From assembly GCF_029867415.1 (NCBI RefSeq), contig NC_081180.1, positions 234,895,761 to 234,959,760 on the forward strand: a DNA stretch of 64,000 nucleotides, written 5' to 3'. Source of the stretch: Vicia villosa. Taxonomy: Eukaryota > Streptophyta > Magnoliopsida > Fabales > Fabaceae. The position numbers and the translations under genes are program-made. Below the pieces are notes generated by a model, which made no database searches, was not told where the DNA came from, and worked only from the letters and a program-made list of their open reading frames with translations. Of this stretch, positions 19,830 to 31,960 are shown one piece after another (within the stretch, counting starts at the first letter, position 1; each line of letters starts with the position of its first letter).

Positions 19830-21752
19830 ATGATTTTGATTGAATATGATATCCAATATACTACTCAGAAAGCCATCAAAGGTAGTGTGTTGGCAGATTA
19901 TCTTGCGCATCAGCCGGTCGAAGACTATGAATCGATGAAGTTTGAATTTCCCGATGAGGATGTTTTGTACATTAGAGATTGTAACATTCCCGGACCAGAG
20001 GAAGGACCCGAACCGGGATCGCGATGGACGCTCGTGTTCGATGGTGCCTCTAATGCACTCGGGAATGGTGTTGGAGCTGTGATTACTTCTCCTTCAGGTT
20101 TTCATATTCCGTTTACAGCCAGAATCTGTTTTGATTGCACTAATAATATGGCTGAGTATGAAGCTTGCATCTATGGTATCGAAGCTGCGATTGATTTGCG
20201 AATCAAGTACTTGAAAGTTTATGCGGATTCCAATCTTGTCATTAGCCAGACCAATGGAGGTTGGGAAACTCGTCATCAGAATCTGATTCCATACAGGGAG
20301 CATGTGATGAGACTCATTCCATACTTTGATGAGATCACATTCGAGCATATTTCTAGAGAAGAGAACAATCTTGCCGATGCTCTCGCTACTTTGGCTTCCA
20401 TGTTCAAAGTGAAGTGGGCCAATGAAGCGCCTAACATCACCATTAACAGGTTGGATGAACCAGCATTTTGCTTTGAGGCTGATGTTGACCTGGATGGAAA
20501 TCCTTGGTATCATGATATCAAAAAGTTCCTCGAAACTCAAGAGTATCCTCCCGAAGCGTCGGTGACTGATAAGAAGTTTCTGAGAAGGTTCGCAGCTAAG
20601 TTTTACCTCAACGGTGGGGTCTTGTACAAGAGGCATCATGACGGTGTGTTGCTCCGATGTGTTGTGAAAGAAGAAGCTTCGAAAATCATCGAAGAAATGC
20701 ACGAAGGCGAGTTTGATACCCATTCTAGTGAGCATACAATGGCTAAGAAAATCTTGAGGGCTGGTTACTATTGGTCCACTATGGAAACCGATTGTCATAA
20801 CCATGTCAGAATTTGTCACAAGTGCCAGATCTATGCTGATAAAGTGCACGTGCCGCCTGTGCCTTTGAATGTCTTGACTTCCCCGTGGCCTTTTGCAATG
20901 TGGGGAATTGACATGATTGGAGAGATTAAGCCTACTGCTTCCAATGGACATCGCTTCATTTTGGTTGCCATCGATTACTTCACCAAGTGGGTTGAAGCCG
21001 CATCTTATGCGAATGTAACCAAGCAAGTGATTACCCGTTTTATCAAGCACAACATAATCTGTCGTTATGGGATTCCTGAGAAGATCATTACTGATAATGG
21101 ATCGAATCTCAATAACAAGATGATGAAGGAGCTTTGTGAGTCCTTCAAGATCAAGCATCACAATTCTTCTCCGTATCATCCAAAGATGAATGGCGCTGTT
21201 GAAGCAGCCAACAAGAACATTAAAAAGATTGTACAGAAGATGGTAGTGACCTACCGAGATTGGCACGAGATGCTACCTTTTGCTTTGCATGGTTATCGCA
21301 CCTCGGTGCATACATCGACTGGGGCAACTCCTTTCTCACTTCTTTACGGCATGGAAGCGGTACTGCCAGTTGAAGTTGAGATTCCTTCCCTGAGGATTAT
21401 GAAAGACGTCGAGCTTGACGAGTCAGAATGGGTACAGAATCGGATGGATCAGTTGAACCTCATTGATGAGAAACGCTTAACGGCTATTGGACATGGTCAG
21501 GTGTACCAAAGGAAGATGAGAAAAGCTTTCGACAAGCGGGTGCGACCCCAAAGCTACAAACCAAGTGATCTGGTACTCAAAAGAATTATCCTCCCTCAGG
21601 GTGATCCTCGAGGCAAGTGGACTCCGACGTATGAAGGCCCCTTTGTTGTGCAGAAAGTATTCTCTGGCGGTGCCATGATGCTTGCAACGATGGATGGCGA
21701 GAACTTTCCGCACCCTGTGAACGCAAATGTAGTCAAAAAATACTTCGCATAG
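19830..21752 (+). CDS. Ogre second (archaeal-type) RNase H and integrase
   Basis: An open frame of 640 codons. Residues about 65-190 form the additional RNase H typical of Tat/Ogre elements: WTLVFDGASNALGNG (first Asp), MAEYEACIYG (Glu), VYADSNLVISQ (Asp) and ADALATLAS near the end. Integrase follows: HHCC zinc domain (HEGEFDTHSSEHT, then CHKCQIYADK), DDE core (VAIDYFTKW, ITDNGSNLN, NGAVEAANKN) and a C-terminal domain ending GGAMMLATMDG...VKKYFA. The true N-terminus is cut off by the frameshift just upstream, so this is the intact 3' half of a broken polyprotein rather than a separate gene. Confidence 0.93.
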   Translation: MILIEYDIQYTTQKAIKGSVLADYLAHQPVEDYESMKFEFPDEDVLYIRDCNIPGPEEGPEPGSRWTLVFDGASNALGNGVGAVITSPSGFHIPFTARICFDCTNNMAEYEACIYGIEAAIDLRIKYLKVYADSNLVISQTNGGWETRHQNLIPYREHVMRLIPYFDEITFEHISREENNLADALATLASMFKVKWANEAPNITINRLDEPAFCFEADVDLDGNPWYHDIKKFLETQEYPPEASVTDKKFLRRFAAKFYLNGGVLYKRHHDGVLLRCVVKEEASKIIEEMHEGEFDTHSSEHTMAKKILRAGYYWSTMETDCHNHVRICHKCQIYADKVHVPPVPLNVLTSPWPFAMWGIDMIGEIKPTASNGHRFILVAIDYFTKWVEAASYANVTKQVITRFIKHNIICRYGIPEKIITDNGSNLNNKMMKELCESFKIKHHNSSPYHPKMNGAVEAANKNIKKIVQKMVVTYRDWHEMLPFALHGYRTSVHTSTGATPFSLLYGMEAVLPVEVEIPSLRIMKDVELDESEWVQNRMDQLNLIDEKRLTAIGHGQVYQRKMRKAFDKRVRPQSYKPSDLVLKRIILPQGDPRGKWTPTYEGPFVVQKVFSGGAMMLATMDGENFPHPVNANVVKKYFA

Positions 21753-21956
21753 ACCTGATAAAAAAAAAAGAAAAAAAAAGAAGAAAAAAAGAAAAAAGAA
21801 GAAAAAAAGAAAAAAAATGAATCAGGCAAAAGAATGAAAAAGAAACAAATATACCCGCTAAGTTGAAAACCCAAAAGGGCGACTTAGGCAAAAAAGGGAC
21901 AAAAGCGAATGACTACATCTCGCATGCTACCTTGGCAATCACTCTTCATACATGCT

Positions 21957-22140
21957 TAGGGCTCCCGACAGAGGGATAAGCAAGACTCCATGTTCTTGAG
22001 TTTGCACCTGGCATCTCAAATCCCTAAAGCACTTATAAATTCCAATCACTTTGTTTAGGGCTCCCGACCGAGGGATAAGCAAGACTCCGTGTTCTTGAGT
22101 TTGCACCTGGCAACTCAAATCCCTAAAGGCACTCTCAAAC
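21957..22140 (+). repeat. Two tandem copies of an Ogre 3' UTR repeat that also occurs near the protease ORF
   Basis: Each copy reads GGGCTCCCGAC.GAGGGATAAGC, then CTTGAGTTTGCACCTGGCA, then AAATCCCTAAAG(G)CAC. A related copy lies at about 16775-16875 within the open frame upstream of the protease. Confidence 0.8.
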
Positions 22141-24728
22141 CCCGTCGGGTCCACAAGTTTGGTGATATTATCAGATCGGGCAGTGATCAATCCTAATGAG
22201 TACGGTCTTCCAAAGCAAGGAGATGAGAACGTCAAGGTTATAAAAGTGATAGCGGGATCGAAACCAATGGATATCCGTTTCACATTGCCATTTCTCTTGT
22301 ACTCAATAAATGTGTGGTTACCTCTTACTAGGAACTACTTCTGAATGTGTTCGCTCTTTTACGAGCATTCTGTTCGCAATTAATAAAAATCTCTTTACCT
22401 CAAAAGCTGTTTTCTTTTACTGTTTTGTTTGCATAAAGCGTCCTGAATTTGTGTTAAACTTTGCATATGAAAACTGCATTGCTTTTACGATACATGATTA
22501 GAAATTATGAAACCTTTGAAAATATACTTCGTAGTCTTGTGTAACTAGGATGGCAGGTCAAGATGCCATGCTATATCCTGGGGCATTTTCATTTGTTTGT
22601 CTCGCAGGTACGTCCTTGCAAGCGCTTCGCATCAGCATATTGACAGACCTAGCTATGAGAGATTCTCATTCCCCAGCTGAGTATATCTGGATGAGACTTT
22701 CTTTGTTCCAAGATTCTCATATCCTCATCAAAGCACATCTTGGTGCATTCTCTATGCTCCAGAAGCCTTATTCCCCGGCAAGATGTTTTCTCCCCAGTCG
22801 AGGCATGGTTGGATGGTATCTAATTCCCCGGCAAGCTCTTAATGTGGTTCCTTGCCCGAGACTCCTCGTTCTCCCCAGTAGAGCATTTCTCTCCCCAACA
22901 GATTGACCTGTTTTCTCCAGGAGAGTCATCTTATTCCCCGGTGGAGTTGCCTTAACAAAAGGTTCTTACGCTAAGTTCCTTATCCCCAGCGGATTTCTCA
23001 TATCCCTAGCCGATCGTTGTGCGGTAGTAGTCATCTTCCTCACTTAGTTTCTTTCCTCCGCAAAAATTCACATGCATCCTCAGCAGAATCTATGTCCGTC
23101 AAGGATTTCCCCAGTAGAATGCGTCCTGTACAAGCAAGTTGGTCACTCCCCATCAGAGTTGTCTTCACGACTTGCCCTTATCTTCACATCCTCAGGGTGT
23201 CGAGAATTTGCTTCTCCATTGAAGTTATCCGGGTATCCCCAAGCAGGATTTATTCCCCAAACAGAGCTCGCATCCAGATTTGATCATCTCCAGCAGATTT
23301 CTGATCCATCTTTGCCAGCTCGCAGTTTGTGACTTCTAGTCACTCATTTGTCCTCCCCGCAGAGTTCTATATTCTCTCCAGGACTGCTTCAGCAATTCAG
23401 TGCTCCTCTGTTGCCTCACTAAGCAACGTTCGAATCATGCATCATTCGCATTGCATTCTCTAAGCGTGTAGCGCCTTCCTTCTCGGGAGCGTTATTCCAT
23501 ACACATTCATACACGCATCATGCATTAAACATATCATATCTGTCTCTTTCTGCAGGAAAGTTATCCAGATTCAAATGCTCCCCAGAGAGCAATATTCGCC
23601 TAGTCATTACAGGCGCTTATCCTGATGTTTTGAATAAGAAGAGGATTGTTCTACTTATTTTCTGGCATCACGTTCAGATCAGTTCAAAGATATTCCTATT
23701 CCCGATGCCCCCAGATCGGTGGAAGATATTTGTTCCTATCCTGATATCCAGCTCAGTTGAAGGAACCGCCTCCGGATCTCTATAGATCTTCCGAAGGAGC
23801 AAACCCCCTGATACATCAGATCAGTTGGAAATATCTACTCCCTGACGATTTAGTTCGTTCAGAAGAAGAAATTCATTTGCCCAGTCCTGATGCCTAACCA
23901 TCAGTTGAGGACGTTTTCTTTACCCGGCGTACACAGTTCGGAAGAAACATCTGTTCCTATCCTAATATTCATATTCAGATTAGTTGAAGGAACCGCCTCC
24001 GGATCCCCGTGGTCTTACGAAGGAGCAAGCCACTGATATCATCAGATCAGATGGAGATGTTTGCCTGATCGACTTTGTCTTTCAGATGAAGATTGTCCTA
24101 CTTATTTTCTGGCATCATGTCCAGATCAGTTTAAAGGCATTCTTTCCCCGGCGTACACAGTTCGGAAGAGATATTGTTCCTATCCTGATTCCCAGTTCAG
24201 TTGAAGGAGCCGCCTCCGGATCCCCGTGGTCTTACGAAGGAGCTAGCCGCTAATTCCCAGATTAGTAGGAATATCTACCTGATGATTTAATTGCATCAGA
24301 AGAGATGTTTTCCCAGATTCCCAGATCAGAGATACCTATTACCCGTTGATGTCCGATTCAACCGATGTATCTCCCTCGATTCCCAGATCGACTTAAGACA
24401 TCTATCCCGATGCAAGTTCGGAGACATCTTCTACGTCTGATACTCAGATCAGTCGAGATGTTCCTTCTCTTGATGCCCAGATCATTTGAAGTGTTTCCCC
24501 CGCCTGTGGGTGCCCGTTCCTTCTTATCGCAAGTTGGAGCATATTTATTATCCAGATCAATTGAAGTTTTTTCTCCTCGTTTGCGGGGTGGTACATTCTT
24601 TCTTTTTACAAGATGGAATCTTCTATTGATCAAGAGCGCAAATTTTCGAGTTCATTCTAGTATTCAATCTTCTTCCACCTCAACGGTTCGAAACTTTCGT
24701 TTCTCACTCGCCAGGTTCAAGAAGTTTG

Positions 24729-24740
24729 AATAGGGGCAGC
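24729..24740 (+). promoter_or_regulatory. Polypurine tract of the Ogre element
   Basis: AATAGGGGCAGC directly precedes the 3' LTR, identical to the tract before the left gypsy LTR at 2530-2541. Confidence 0.88.
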
Positions 24741-27700
24741 TGTTGCACCCCAAAATTTGGCCTCTTTATTTGAGCTGTAAGTTATTAATGACGTTTATTT
24801 CGTCATTCAAAAATTGAAGAAAAATAATAAAGAGTTTTCATGGGTTTAAGAAGAAAGGCGTAAAAAATGGTTTAAACAGTGGAAATACGAGAAAATTCGC
24901 AAGTCATATTTGGAAGGTGATATGAGCTAAGTTCCTGCGGAGTCTTGACTGTTTCGACGATATCTACAACTTTTGTGTTCGGCTCGGAAGCCAATTCTTT
25001 GAGTAAGGTCGCCAGATTTGCAAATTACTTGAGGTTTCGTAGTGAAAAACAGTGCTGAATGTTGGGTTTCGGACCTCGGAAAATTCGTATCTCCTAATCC
25101 GCTCATCGGATTCACTCGAAAATTTAACTGGTGCTCCGTACCATCATTACCAAGATTTCATATATTCGGACCGAAGGCCACTTATGCACGGAAAATTCCC
25201 AGAATTTTAAGGATCGTCGCGTTGTTTCGGTAAAAAGTGTGTTTTCGAGTATGTCGCGCCTAGTTTGAAAATTCATAACTTCTCTGATTTTTATCATATG
25301 AAGTCCATTCCGGCGGCATTCTCTCGAAAATTTCGTTAGCTTCGATTCTTCGTCACACATGCTTGTTCAGATTCTGAGCCGAAGATGGAGTTTTATCGAG
25401 TTCTTTGAGCGGTACTCACAAAGTTTCGCAAGGTCGCACCAGATGAATCGACGTTTCTCGTCATTCAAACGCGCATAATTTCTTCATCGCTTATCGGATT
25501 GAGATGATTCTCGCGGCGACGAGTCAAGAATTTGGTCATCTTCGCAGTGGCATTGGTTTCGTTCCGGGATTCAGAGCCGAACCGAGTTTCCTTAAAAAAC
25601 GAGCCAAAATAAGACGCATCGAGGGCAAGTTGGACATTTCGCGTTGACAATATATAAACATTTTGCTCTTCACAAATCAGAAAAGGACTCTCATAATTTC
25701 AATTTCACCCAAAAGATCAAAAACACTTTCTCTCAATTCTCTCCCAATTTTCTTGAATCAAAACTCACAAAAAATCTTCATCAATCTTCATCAATTCAAG
25801 ATCAAATCTCCAGAACAAATGAAGATCAAAGCAAGAATCAAGAGTCTCTTTCCTTGTTGATCATCATTTTCGGATCTCTCTCTTTCCCTAGTGCCTTGCG
25901 CCATACTCTCCCTCTCTCATACCTTGGATTTCGTTCGTGTTCGCGTCGTGTTCACGTTCGTGTTCATCCGATCTCATTCTCTTTGGTCGATCCGGTAAAT
26001 TCATTACAAACCTTGATAGATCATCGATTTTGGTGCTTAATTCGACATTGATCATGATGATTTTTGATTGTGGATGATAGATCTATGATAATTGATGATG
26101 ATAATTGTTTGTTGATTGATTGATTTGTGTTGATCTTGTTTATTAGATTGAATTCGAGATTTACCGGTGGATTGTTGTTGATGATACATACGTGTTGCTT
26201 ATGATGCAAGAAATCGCATGCTAAGTGTTCAATCATTTGAGTGTTTGAAGCATTTGTGCTTAATTTTGAGTTTTTTTGCTTGATAAGTGTTTGTTGAAAT
26301 GCTTATTTGAAATCTTTGAGTGAGAATTCATGGAGCCTTGTGGTTTTTGAACCTTAATTGTTGTTACTTGTTGATAATGATCAAATCCGAAATTGGTTGA
26401 AATCTCTCTTTATCAGTTGCACCATACTTGTTCATGTCTTGTAGCATGTCACATGTCGACTCGTTGCTTTTGTTTACATTTGCCAAAGCATGAAATGTTT
26501 GTTAACAAGGTGTTTAAATTGTGCACTCATTGATATGTGAAGTCATGGTTAATCGTGAATGCTTGATCTTGCTTTCGATACTCATACTTGCTAATTCATG
26601 CTCTTGGTGCGACACCGACGCGTCGATTGTTTGTGTATCATTTGATGTTAATTTTCATGCATGAATTGAATCTCAAAAAATTTTGGTCCTTAAATGCTTT
26701 GTTTTATCATTGCTCGCATGATGGTCGTTTGTGGTGGTTTGTATTTCGATTGCTCGGACGAGAATTTGGTTTTTTTGCTATTTTTGCCTGTTTAGGTCGA
26801 CCTATGGCCCTAGTAGGTCGACCTATTGCCTTTGTGTGACCCTCGGGTATGCGCATGCTGACCCAGTAGGTCGACGCAAGCCCTGTTCAGGTCGACGCAT
26901 GCATTCTGCAGGTCGACGCATTGTTTCTTATAGGTCGACGCATGCTTTCTGCAGGTCGACGCATAGCCTTCTTGCCTATCTCGGGTATGTGCATGCCGAC
27001 CCAGTAGGTCGACGCATTCCCTGTTCAGGTCGACGCATGTTGTCTGCAGGTCGACGCATAGCTGTGTTTTTTGCTTGTTAACTTCAATCTTTCATATCTT
27101 TTGGCTCGTAACTCCGATTTGCACGTTCTTTATATCAATGTAAAGCTTGTGAAATGTGCTATCTCATGAGATGATTGATATCGATTGATTTTAGTTTATT
27201 CATGTGTGTTTTCCCTTTGACATTTGTTTTCCATTTCGTGTTTGTGTTAATCGTTCATTTTCTCTTAGCTTATAATGCAATAACGCAATTCCGATTGCGA
27301 TGTTTGTTATCTCTAACTTGTGTGCTAGTGTGCAAGGCTTTTGGATAGTCACCGATCGATGCTTACTCTATGAGTGTTCCGCTTTACTTGCGGGACACAA
27401 TTTCATTCATTCTCTTTGTGTTCTCATCCTGGAGACACATCCCTATTGCTTTATATCTGCTTGCTTGGTTTGCTTGTTCCTCTTGCAGGTGTATTATGAT
27501 TATGCTCGACGCGCATGTCGACCTTTGTGTGCTTTCATGGCTAATCGGTGTGCTGACTATTTGCTTTTGCTTTGCTAGCTCGCTTGCGGGGATCTTAGTT
27601 TCTTCGCTTTGCTTCGCTTTAGTTTACGGATCATCATCCATTTGGTATTGATTCCGTTTCATTTTATTTCTCTCGCACTTTATCGCTTTCTCGCATCATC

Positions 27701-28855
27701 CTATAACATGAGAAGTAGGACCTAGACATGCATCTGGCCAAGTCCTCGAAAGAGGCTCTGTTTTTGTTGGTGTGTTTACATTTGTGCTTTGCGGCAGGGA
27801 GTCACGGTGTAATAAGTCCTATATGGCACTCTGTTAAGTCCTCATGGAAGGCACGCGGAAAGGGTTAGCAATCAACCCACGCCCAGGCTCATCGAGTCCG
27901 TTCGGTATGCGTACGCTACATGTTGCTCGCTTCCGAACCTACACAAGATCTTGTTATCGAGTATGTCAGGAAAAGGGTTCATGCAGCCGGACTCCCGTCT
28001 TTCTTATAGCTTGCGTTGCACGACGTTGATGCTCGATGTACGCGCACACCGTTTTCCTTTACGATCCGTGACGGCTTGGTTGCTGAGAGGGGTCCACCCT
28101 CTTGTCTATGGCCCGATCATTTTCGCGAGGTCTAATGCTTGGTTGACTTAGGTTGAGTTGCTCCCCTTGGCTATGGCGGGACCGCTTTTCTACCATTCGG
28201 TCAGTACCGTTGGTTTTGTTTGCTTTACGAGCGGAGCTCGTTTGTGTGACATTATTGTTTGCTTCCCTTATCCCTTGTAGGTTGCTAGTTTAGTTTAGAC
28301 TTGTACCCTTTGTATGATAACATTAGGTAGCAAGCTTTTCCCCTTAGCTTAGGTTTTCCTCATGCATTCTTTAAAACACAAACCTCACTCTTTGATTTTC
28401 TTTTCTTAAGAGCTTGTTATTTCTGCTCCATTCCCATGCATAAGTCTCCAAAGGTCGAGCAGCGGAGTGCGAATGTAACTCGTTCACCTAAAAAACACAA
28501 AACAAACAAAAACTAGTTAGCCGAGCTACGGTAGCTCTGATTCTGCAAAACAGATACGTAGACAGCGGGGTAGGGCCCGTGCGAGCATAATCCTTTCTTT
28601 TCCCTACATTCTGCATTCATTTTAGTCCAGATTAGCGTAGATTTGTTACACACCCATAGATTTAGATACTAGCGTGGATACCATCGAGTACGATGGGCGC
28701 GAGGGGTGCTAATACCTTCCCCTCGCGTAACCGACTCCCTTACCCTTTTTCTCTGGTCGTGAGACCGTTGTTTTGTTCTGTGGTTTGCTGGTATTCCCTT
28801 CCTTTTCAGGATAAATATGTTAGTGGCTACTCTGTTAATTTTTGCGGTAGCGACA
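24741..28855 (+). repeat. 3' LTR of the Ogre element
   Basis: Matches 11511-15505, with TG and CA ends. It contains about 138 bp (about 24915-25052) absent from the 5' copy, the TATA box (25651-25657) and the GTCGAC repeat cluster (26794-27062). It is followed directly by AAGGC and then the interrupted copia gag. Confidence 0.93.
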
Positions 28856-28941
28856 AAGGCTACCATACAAGGTTTCCAGTAGTGATAGTTAGATCCATCC
28901 AGAATGGGTGGTCTATTACCAAATCCTCTATCCTTGTCCAT
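28856..28941 (-). pseudogene. gag N-terminus of the SIRE-type copia, separated from its body by the Ogre insertion
   Basis: The copia gag starts with Met at 28941 and reads FGNRPPILDGSNYHYWK, the typical first block of SIRE-type gag, then runs into AAGGC and the Ogre LTR. The next codons of the same gene are found at 11505 and below. The first five bases (28856-28860) are the right copy of the Ogre target duplication. Confidence 0.9.
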
Positions 28942-28999
28942 AGTACCAGAATATACTGTCCCTAGATCTCACCCAGAAATAGGCAGACAGGGTGCCTTC

Positions 29000-29011
29000 T
29001 CTGATGCCAAT
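29000..29011 (-). promoter_or_regulatory. Primer binding site of the SIRE-type copia (initiator Met tRNA type)
   Basis: On the minus strand ATTGGCATCAGAG follows the LTR end. It differs from the usual TGGTATCAGAG by one base. Confidence 0.75.
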
Positions 29012-29964
29012 TGAAAATTCTAGTAACAGACGATCGATGTCGTATCGAAAGTTATGACATCCACTACTGAATAGATTATTAAATTAAGCAGTAAGTAAAC
29101 AATAACAGTAAGGAACACATGGAATTGTTTACCTAGTTTGGTGTATAACATCACCTACTATGGGGGCTACCAAGCCAGGGAGGAAATCCACTATAAGCAG
29201 TATAATTCAGAGCTAAACTACAAGTTTACACCCCTCACTTAAGACATACCCAATGCAATCTCAATCTAATACTAGACCTGCGTTCCTACTCACTCCCCCT
29301 CAATCACAGCAGTGATAACAAACAGACAAAAATAAATTCAACATGAAGATACACTTCAAACAAATATTGATCTTGCTTAAAAGCTTCAATCAAGGGACAC
29401 ATCACTCGTGCGTAAAAGCTTAGAGTGACACAACAAATTACAACTCAAAAACACCCTACTCCAATACAATTATCAAAGTGACAATTGCTTGGCTCACAAG
29501 AGAACACTAAGAGCAATAAAACCCAACACTCAAAATGCAGCACACTGAATTCTTCACGAAAAAATCTCTTCCTCTTCAAGTAGGATTACCAATCTTCTTA
29601 TAGGTAGAACATGGGCCTTGGGCCTAACAAACACAGATTAGGGTTAACTAAGTTAACCTAATTTTCACATATCAAGGTGCTAAAAATCAACCCATGGCTC
29701 GTTCTGTTACTGATATACAATCAGCACAATAGTTAGTTTCTAAAATATAGCCTGGGATTAATAAGGAAACATAACAGAAAACATAACAGCCCATGCTGTT
29801 AGATACTGATGTCACAACATTCAACTTGACATCCAATAAAATTTGTATTAGCTAACCATACAAAACGTACAGTACACTACACATGCATGTCATGACATCA
29901 GTCAAGACATCTAAAGACAAAAATATGTTTTACCATAAAATGCAGCCAATCCAGAGTATCTACA
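29012..29964 (-). repeat. 5' LTR of the SIRE-type copia
   Basis: The inner end is fixed by the primer binding site. The outer end is placed at TCTACA (29964) because the minus strand begins TGTAGATACTCTGG there, giving a 953-bp LTR with TG/CA ends. The second LTR is outside the window, so the outer end is not confirmed by comparison. Confidence 0.65.
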
Positions 29965-30359
29965 ATATATTTTCTTTCTCTTTATTAACAAAGGTTTTAA
30001 GGCATACTTCAACAATGTTGTTGTTATTTAGTTCTTGTGACTTAGCAAAACTTTTTAATGTTCTATGTTGTTGTGATTGAGAGTGAGATTGAGATTGCTT
30101 TTTTATTTTTTTTTATTTTTAAGAATGTTATATGTTGTTGTTGTTGTTTTTAATAATGTGACTTAGTAAAGTTTTGAACTTAGCAAAGTTTTCATTCAAA
30201 ATGTATGATTTTACAAGGATTTTTATTTGAAATTTAGAAAGTATTTGGAATCGTAATTGGATGAAATTTAATAGATTAAGTCTGGTGTATGAGAAAGGAG
30301 TTGTTGAATCTCTTGGATTTTAGAAAGAAGACTTCCTAACAACCATAAAATAATTTATT
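29965..30359. other. Non-coding spacer, T-rich
   Basis: T-rich, with repeated TGTTGTTGTT and CTTAGCAAAGTTTT words. It may belong to the decayed CACTA element to its right. No gene is seen. Confidence 0.5.
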
Positions 30360-31960
30360 GTACTTGTGTTATATGCAAGAATATCAATTTTTTGAAAAGA
30401 AAGTAATATTCAATCACATATATTGTGATGGAATTAGTCATCATTATACAATATAGATGTGACATGGTGAAGAGAATAAAAAACTTGTGATGGCACATAG
30501 ACGTGAAGTTAATGTAGATGTCGATGATCAACTCGAAAATATGATTTATGATATTCGAGGAGATTCTTTTAGAAAAGTCCATGGGTATGATACGTTATAT
30601 AGTAACATCGATGTAAGACAATGTCTTAATGTGATGCATGTAGAGAATTTTTTTCTGATAATTTGATTGATAAATTTCTAAACATTCAAGGCAAAACAAA
30701 AGATGGCAATAATTCGCGTCTAGATATGGTGGTGTCGGGTATACGACAAGAGTTTGCCCAGAAAGAATTAGGAAAAGAACATATTTTCCACCGACTTGTC
30801 ACACTTTATCTAGAAAATTAAAAAATGTTGTTTCCATTGTTTGCATCATACCAAAGTTCCGAGTATATTCATTAAATATCAAGAAACTTGTATCAATGGA
30901 AGATCTTAAGTTAACTGGCTTAAAATCTAATGGTTCTTATGTCTTGATGCAACAAGTTCTACGAGTGACTATCTATGGCATCTTACTAAAAATTGAAAGG
31001 TTAACTATAACCAGACTATGCTTATTGTTTAATTCTACTTGTAATAAAATCTTCGATACAAAAAATTAGATGAGTTAGAAGATGAGACTACAATAATATT
31101 GTGTCAATTGGAGATGTATCTCTCTCCATAATTTTTACATTATGGTTCACTTAGTTGTTTATCCAGCCTGGGAAATCAGAATTTATGGTCCAGTTTATTT
31201 AAGGTAGATGTATCCAATAAAGTGATACTTCAAGATCTTCAAAGAGTATACGAAGAATCATCAATATTCGGAAGTTTCGAACGTTGAAAGGCACGTCACA
31301 TAAGAAGTTATTTTTTTTCAAATATTTTTCATAAGAAGACTCTATAGGAATTCCAAATTCTCGTCATGATGTAAGATATTAAGGAAGAGGTACTCAAATT
31401 TTAAATGTTAACTCAATGACTCGGGATATAGTTTTTCAAGTACATTTGTATACATTGAATAATGTTGATGAAGTTCAAACTTAATTATCCGCTCACATTT
31501 GATAATGAAATTGATTATGTTGTATTCAAATTTCCTTTATTTAAATGCAAGAGGATTAATACTAACACTGGTGTACAAATTGATGAGTTAGGATTCACAT
31601 AAGGCCTTCACAAGGTAGCTTATTTGAACAAACTACTCATCATGGAATCCTAATAAAAACAAGTGTTTTATGTCAGTGATCCTAATGACAATATATGGTC
31701 AATTGTTCTTCAAATAAAACATATTCCTCATAATGATGAAAATAAAAATTTAAGTCTTAATATTCCTGAGACCCCTTCTTTCACAACACATGTTCATGCT
31801 TTATATGAAAAAATTGATACCGATGATGTGCATGTTATTCGTTATGATCATGAAGAAGGCAAATATTTTTTATTGTCTATTCATAATGTATTGTTTGTTT
31901 TAATTTGGAAGAGTTTTTACATATATTCCACAAAATGTTATACTAATTAACAACTATTAT
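30360..31960 (+). pseudogene. Decayed CACTA (En/Spm) TNP2-type transposase
   Basis: TNP2 is the DDE transposase of CACTA elements. Blocks are recognisable in shifting frames: MIYDIRGDSFRKVHGYDTLY near 30540-30600, VRQCLNVMHVE near 30615-30645, LDMVVSGIRQEFAQKELGK near 30720-30780, a LVSMEDLKLTGLKSNGSYVLMQQ-like block near 30885-30955, and the DUF4216-like end FYVSDPNDNIWSIVLQIKH in an open frame at 31663-31950. The last block matches FYVNDPSSTKWSIVL in the right-hand CACTA transposase. Many stops and frameshifts are present and no terminal CACTA motif was found. Confidence 0.8.

Larger units (their letters stand above)
21753..24740 (+). other. 3' UTR of the Ogre element with several repeat families
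   Basis: About 3 kb without a credible gene. It begins with a purine tract of A runs and AAG (about 21758-21850). Two copies of a roughly 100-bp unit follow (21957-22140, core GGGCTCCCGAC.GAGGGATAAG). A long region has spaced CCCCAG/CCCCGG words (22560-23400). Then come large imperfect direct repeats (about 23600-24330) with the shared core AACCGCCTCCGGATC and CGGCGTACACAGTTCGGAAG about 220-230 bp apart. Confidence 0.8.
11511..28855 (+). mobile_element. Ogre-type Ty3/gypsy retrotransposon, complete ends, internally deleted
   Basis: A 17.3-kb element with two long LTRs (3995 and 4115 bp), a primer binding site, a protease ORF, an intron, an RT-RNase H-RNase H-integrase ORF, a 3-kb 3' UTR with repeats and a polypurine tract, flanked by AAGGC on both sides. 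Very long LTRs, a dual RNase H and an intron between PR and RT are the published hallmarks of Ogre elements. The extra ORF1 and the gag core that Ogre elements normally carry before PR are not seen: only about 1.1 kb of leader lies between the LTR and the protease ORF. Pol also has one nonsense codon and one frameshift, so this copy is non-autonomous. Confidence 0.93.
5448..29964 (-). mobile_element. SIRE/Maximus-type Ty1/copia retrotransposon, split by two gypsy insertions
   Basis: Read right to left: 5' LTR (29012-29964), primer binding site, gag start (28941), [Ogre insertion 28855-11511], rest of gag, protease, integrase, RT, RNase H and an env-like ORF that is cut at 5448 by the left gypsy element. 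Copia domain order (INT before RT) plus an env-like ORF after Pol indicates the SIRE/Maximus lineage. The 3' LTR must lie left of the window. Many in-frame stops and at least two frameshifts make it defective. Confidence 0.88.

Noticed and set aside
20094..21266. Minus-strand 390-codon frame
   Set aside because: It lies fully antisense to the Ogre RNase H and integrase, whose motifs are unmistakable on the plus strand.
31663..31950. A separate small gene of 95 codons
   Set aside because: It is the last open piece of the decayed CACTA transposase around it, with no start or promoter of its own.
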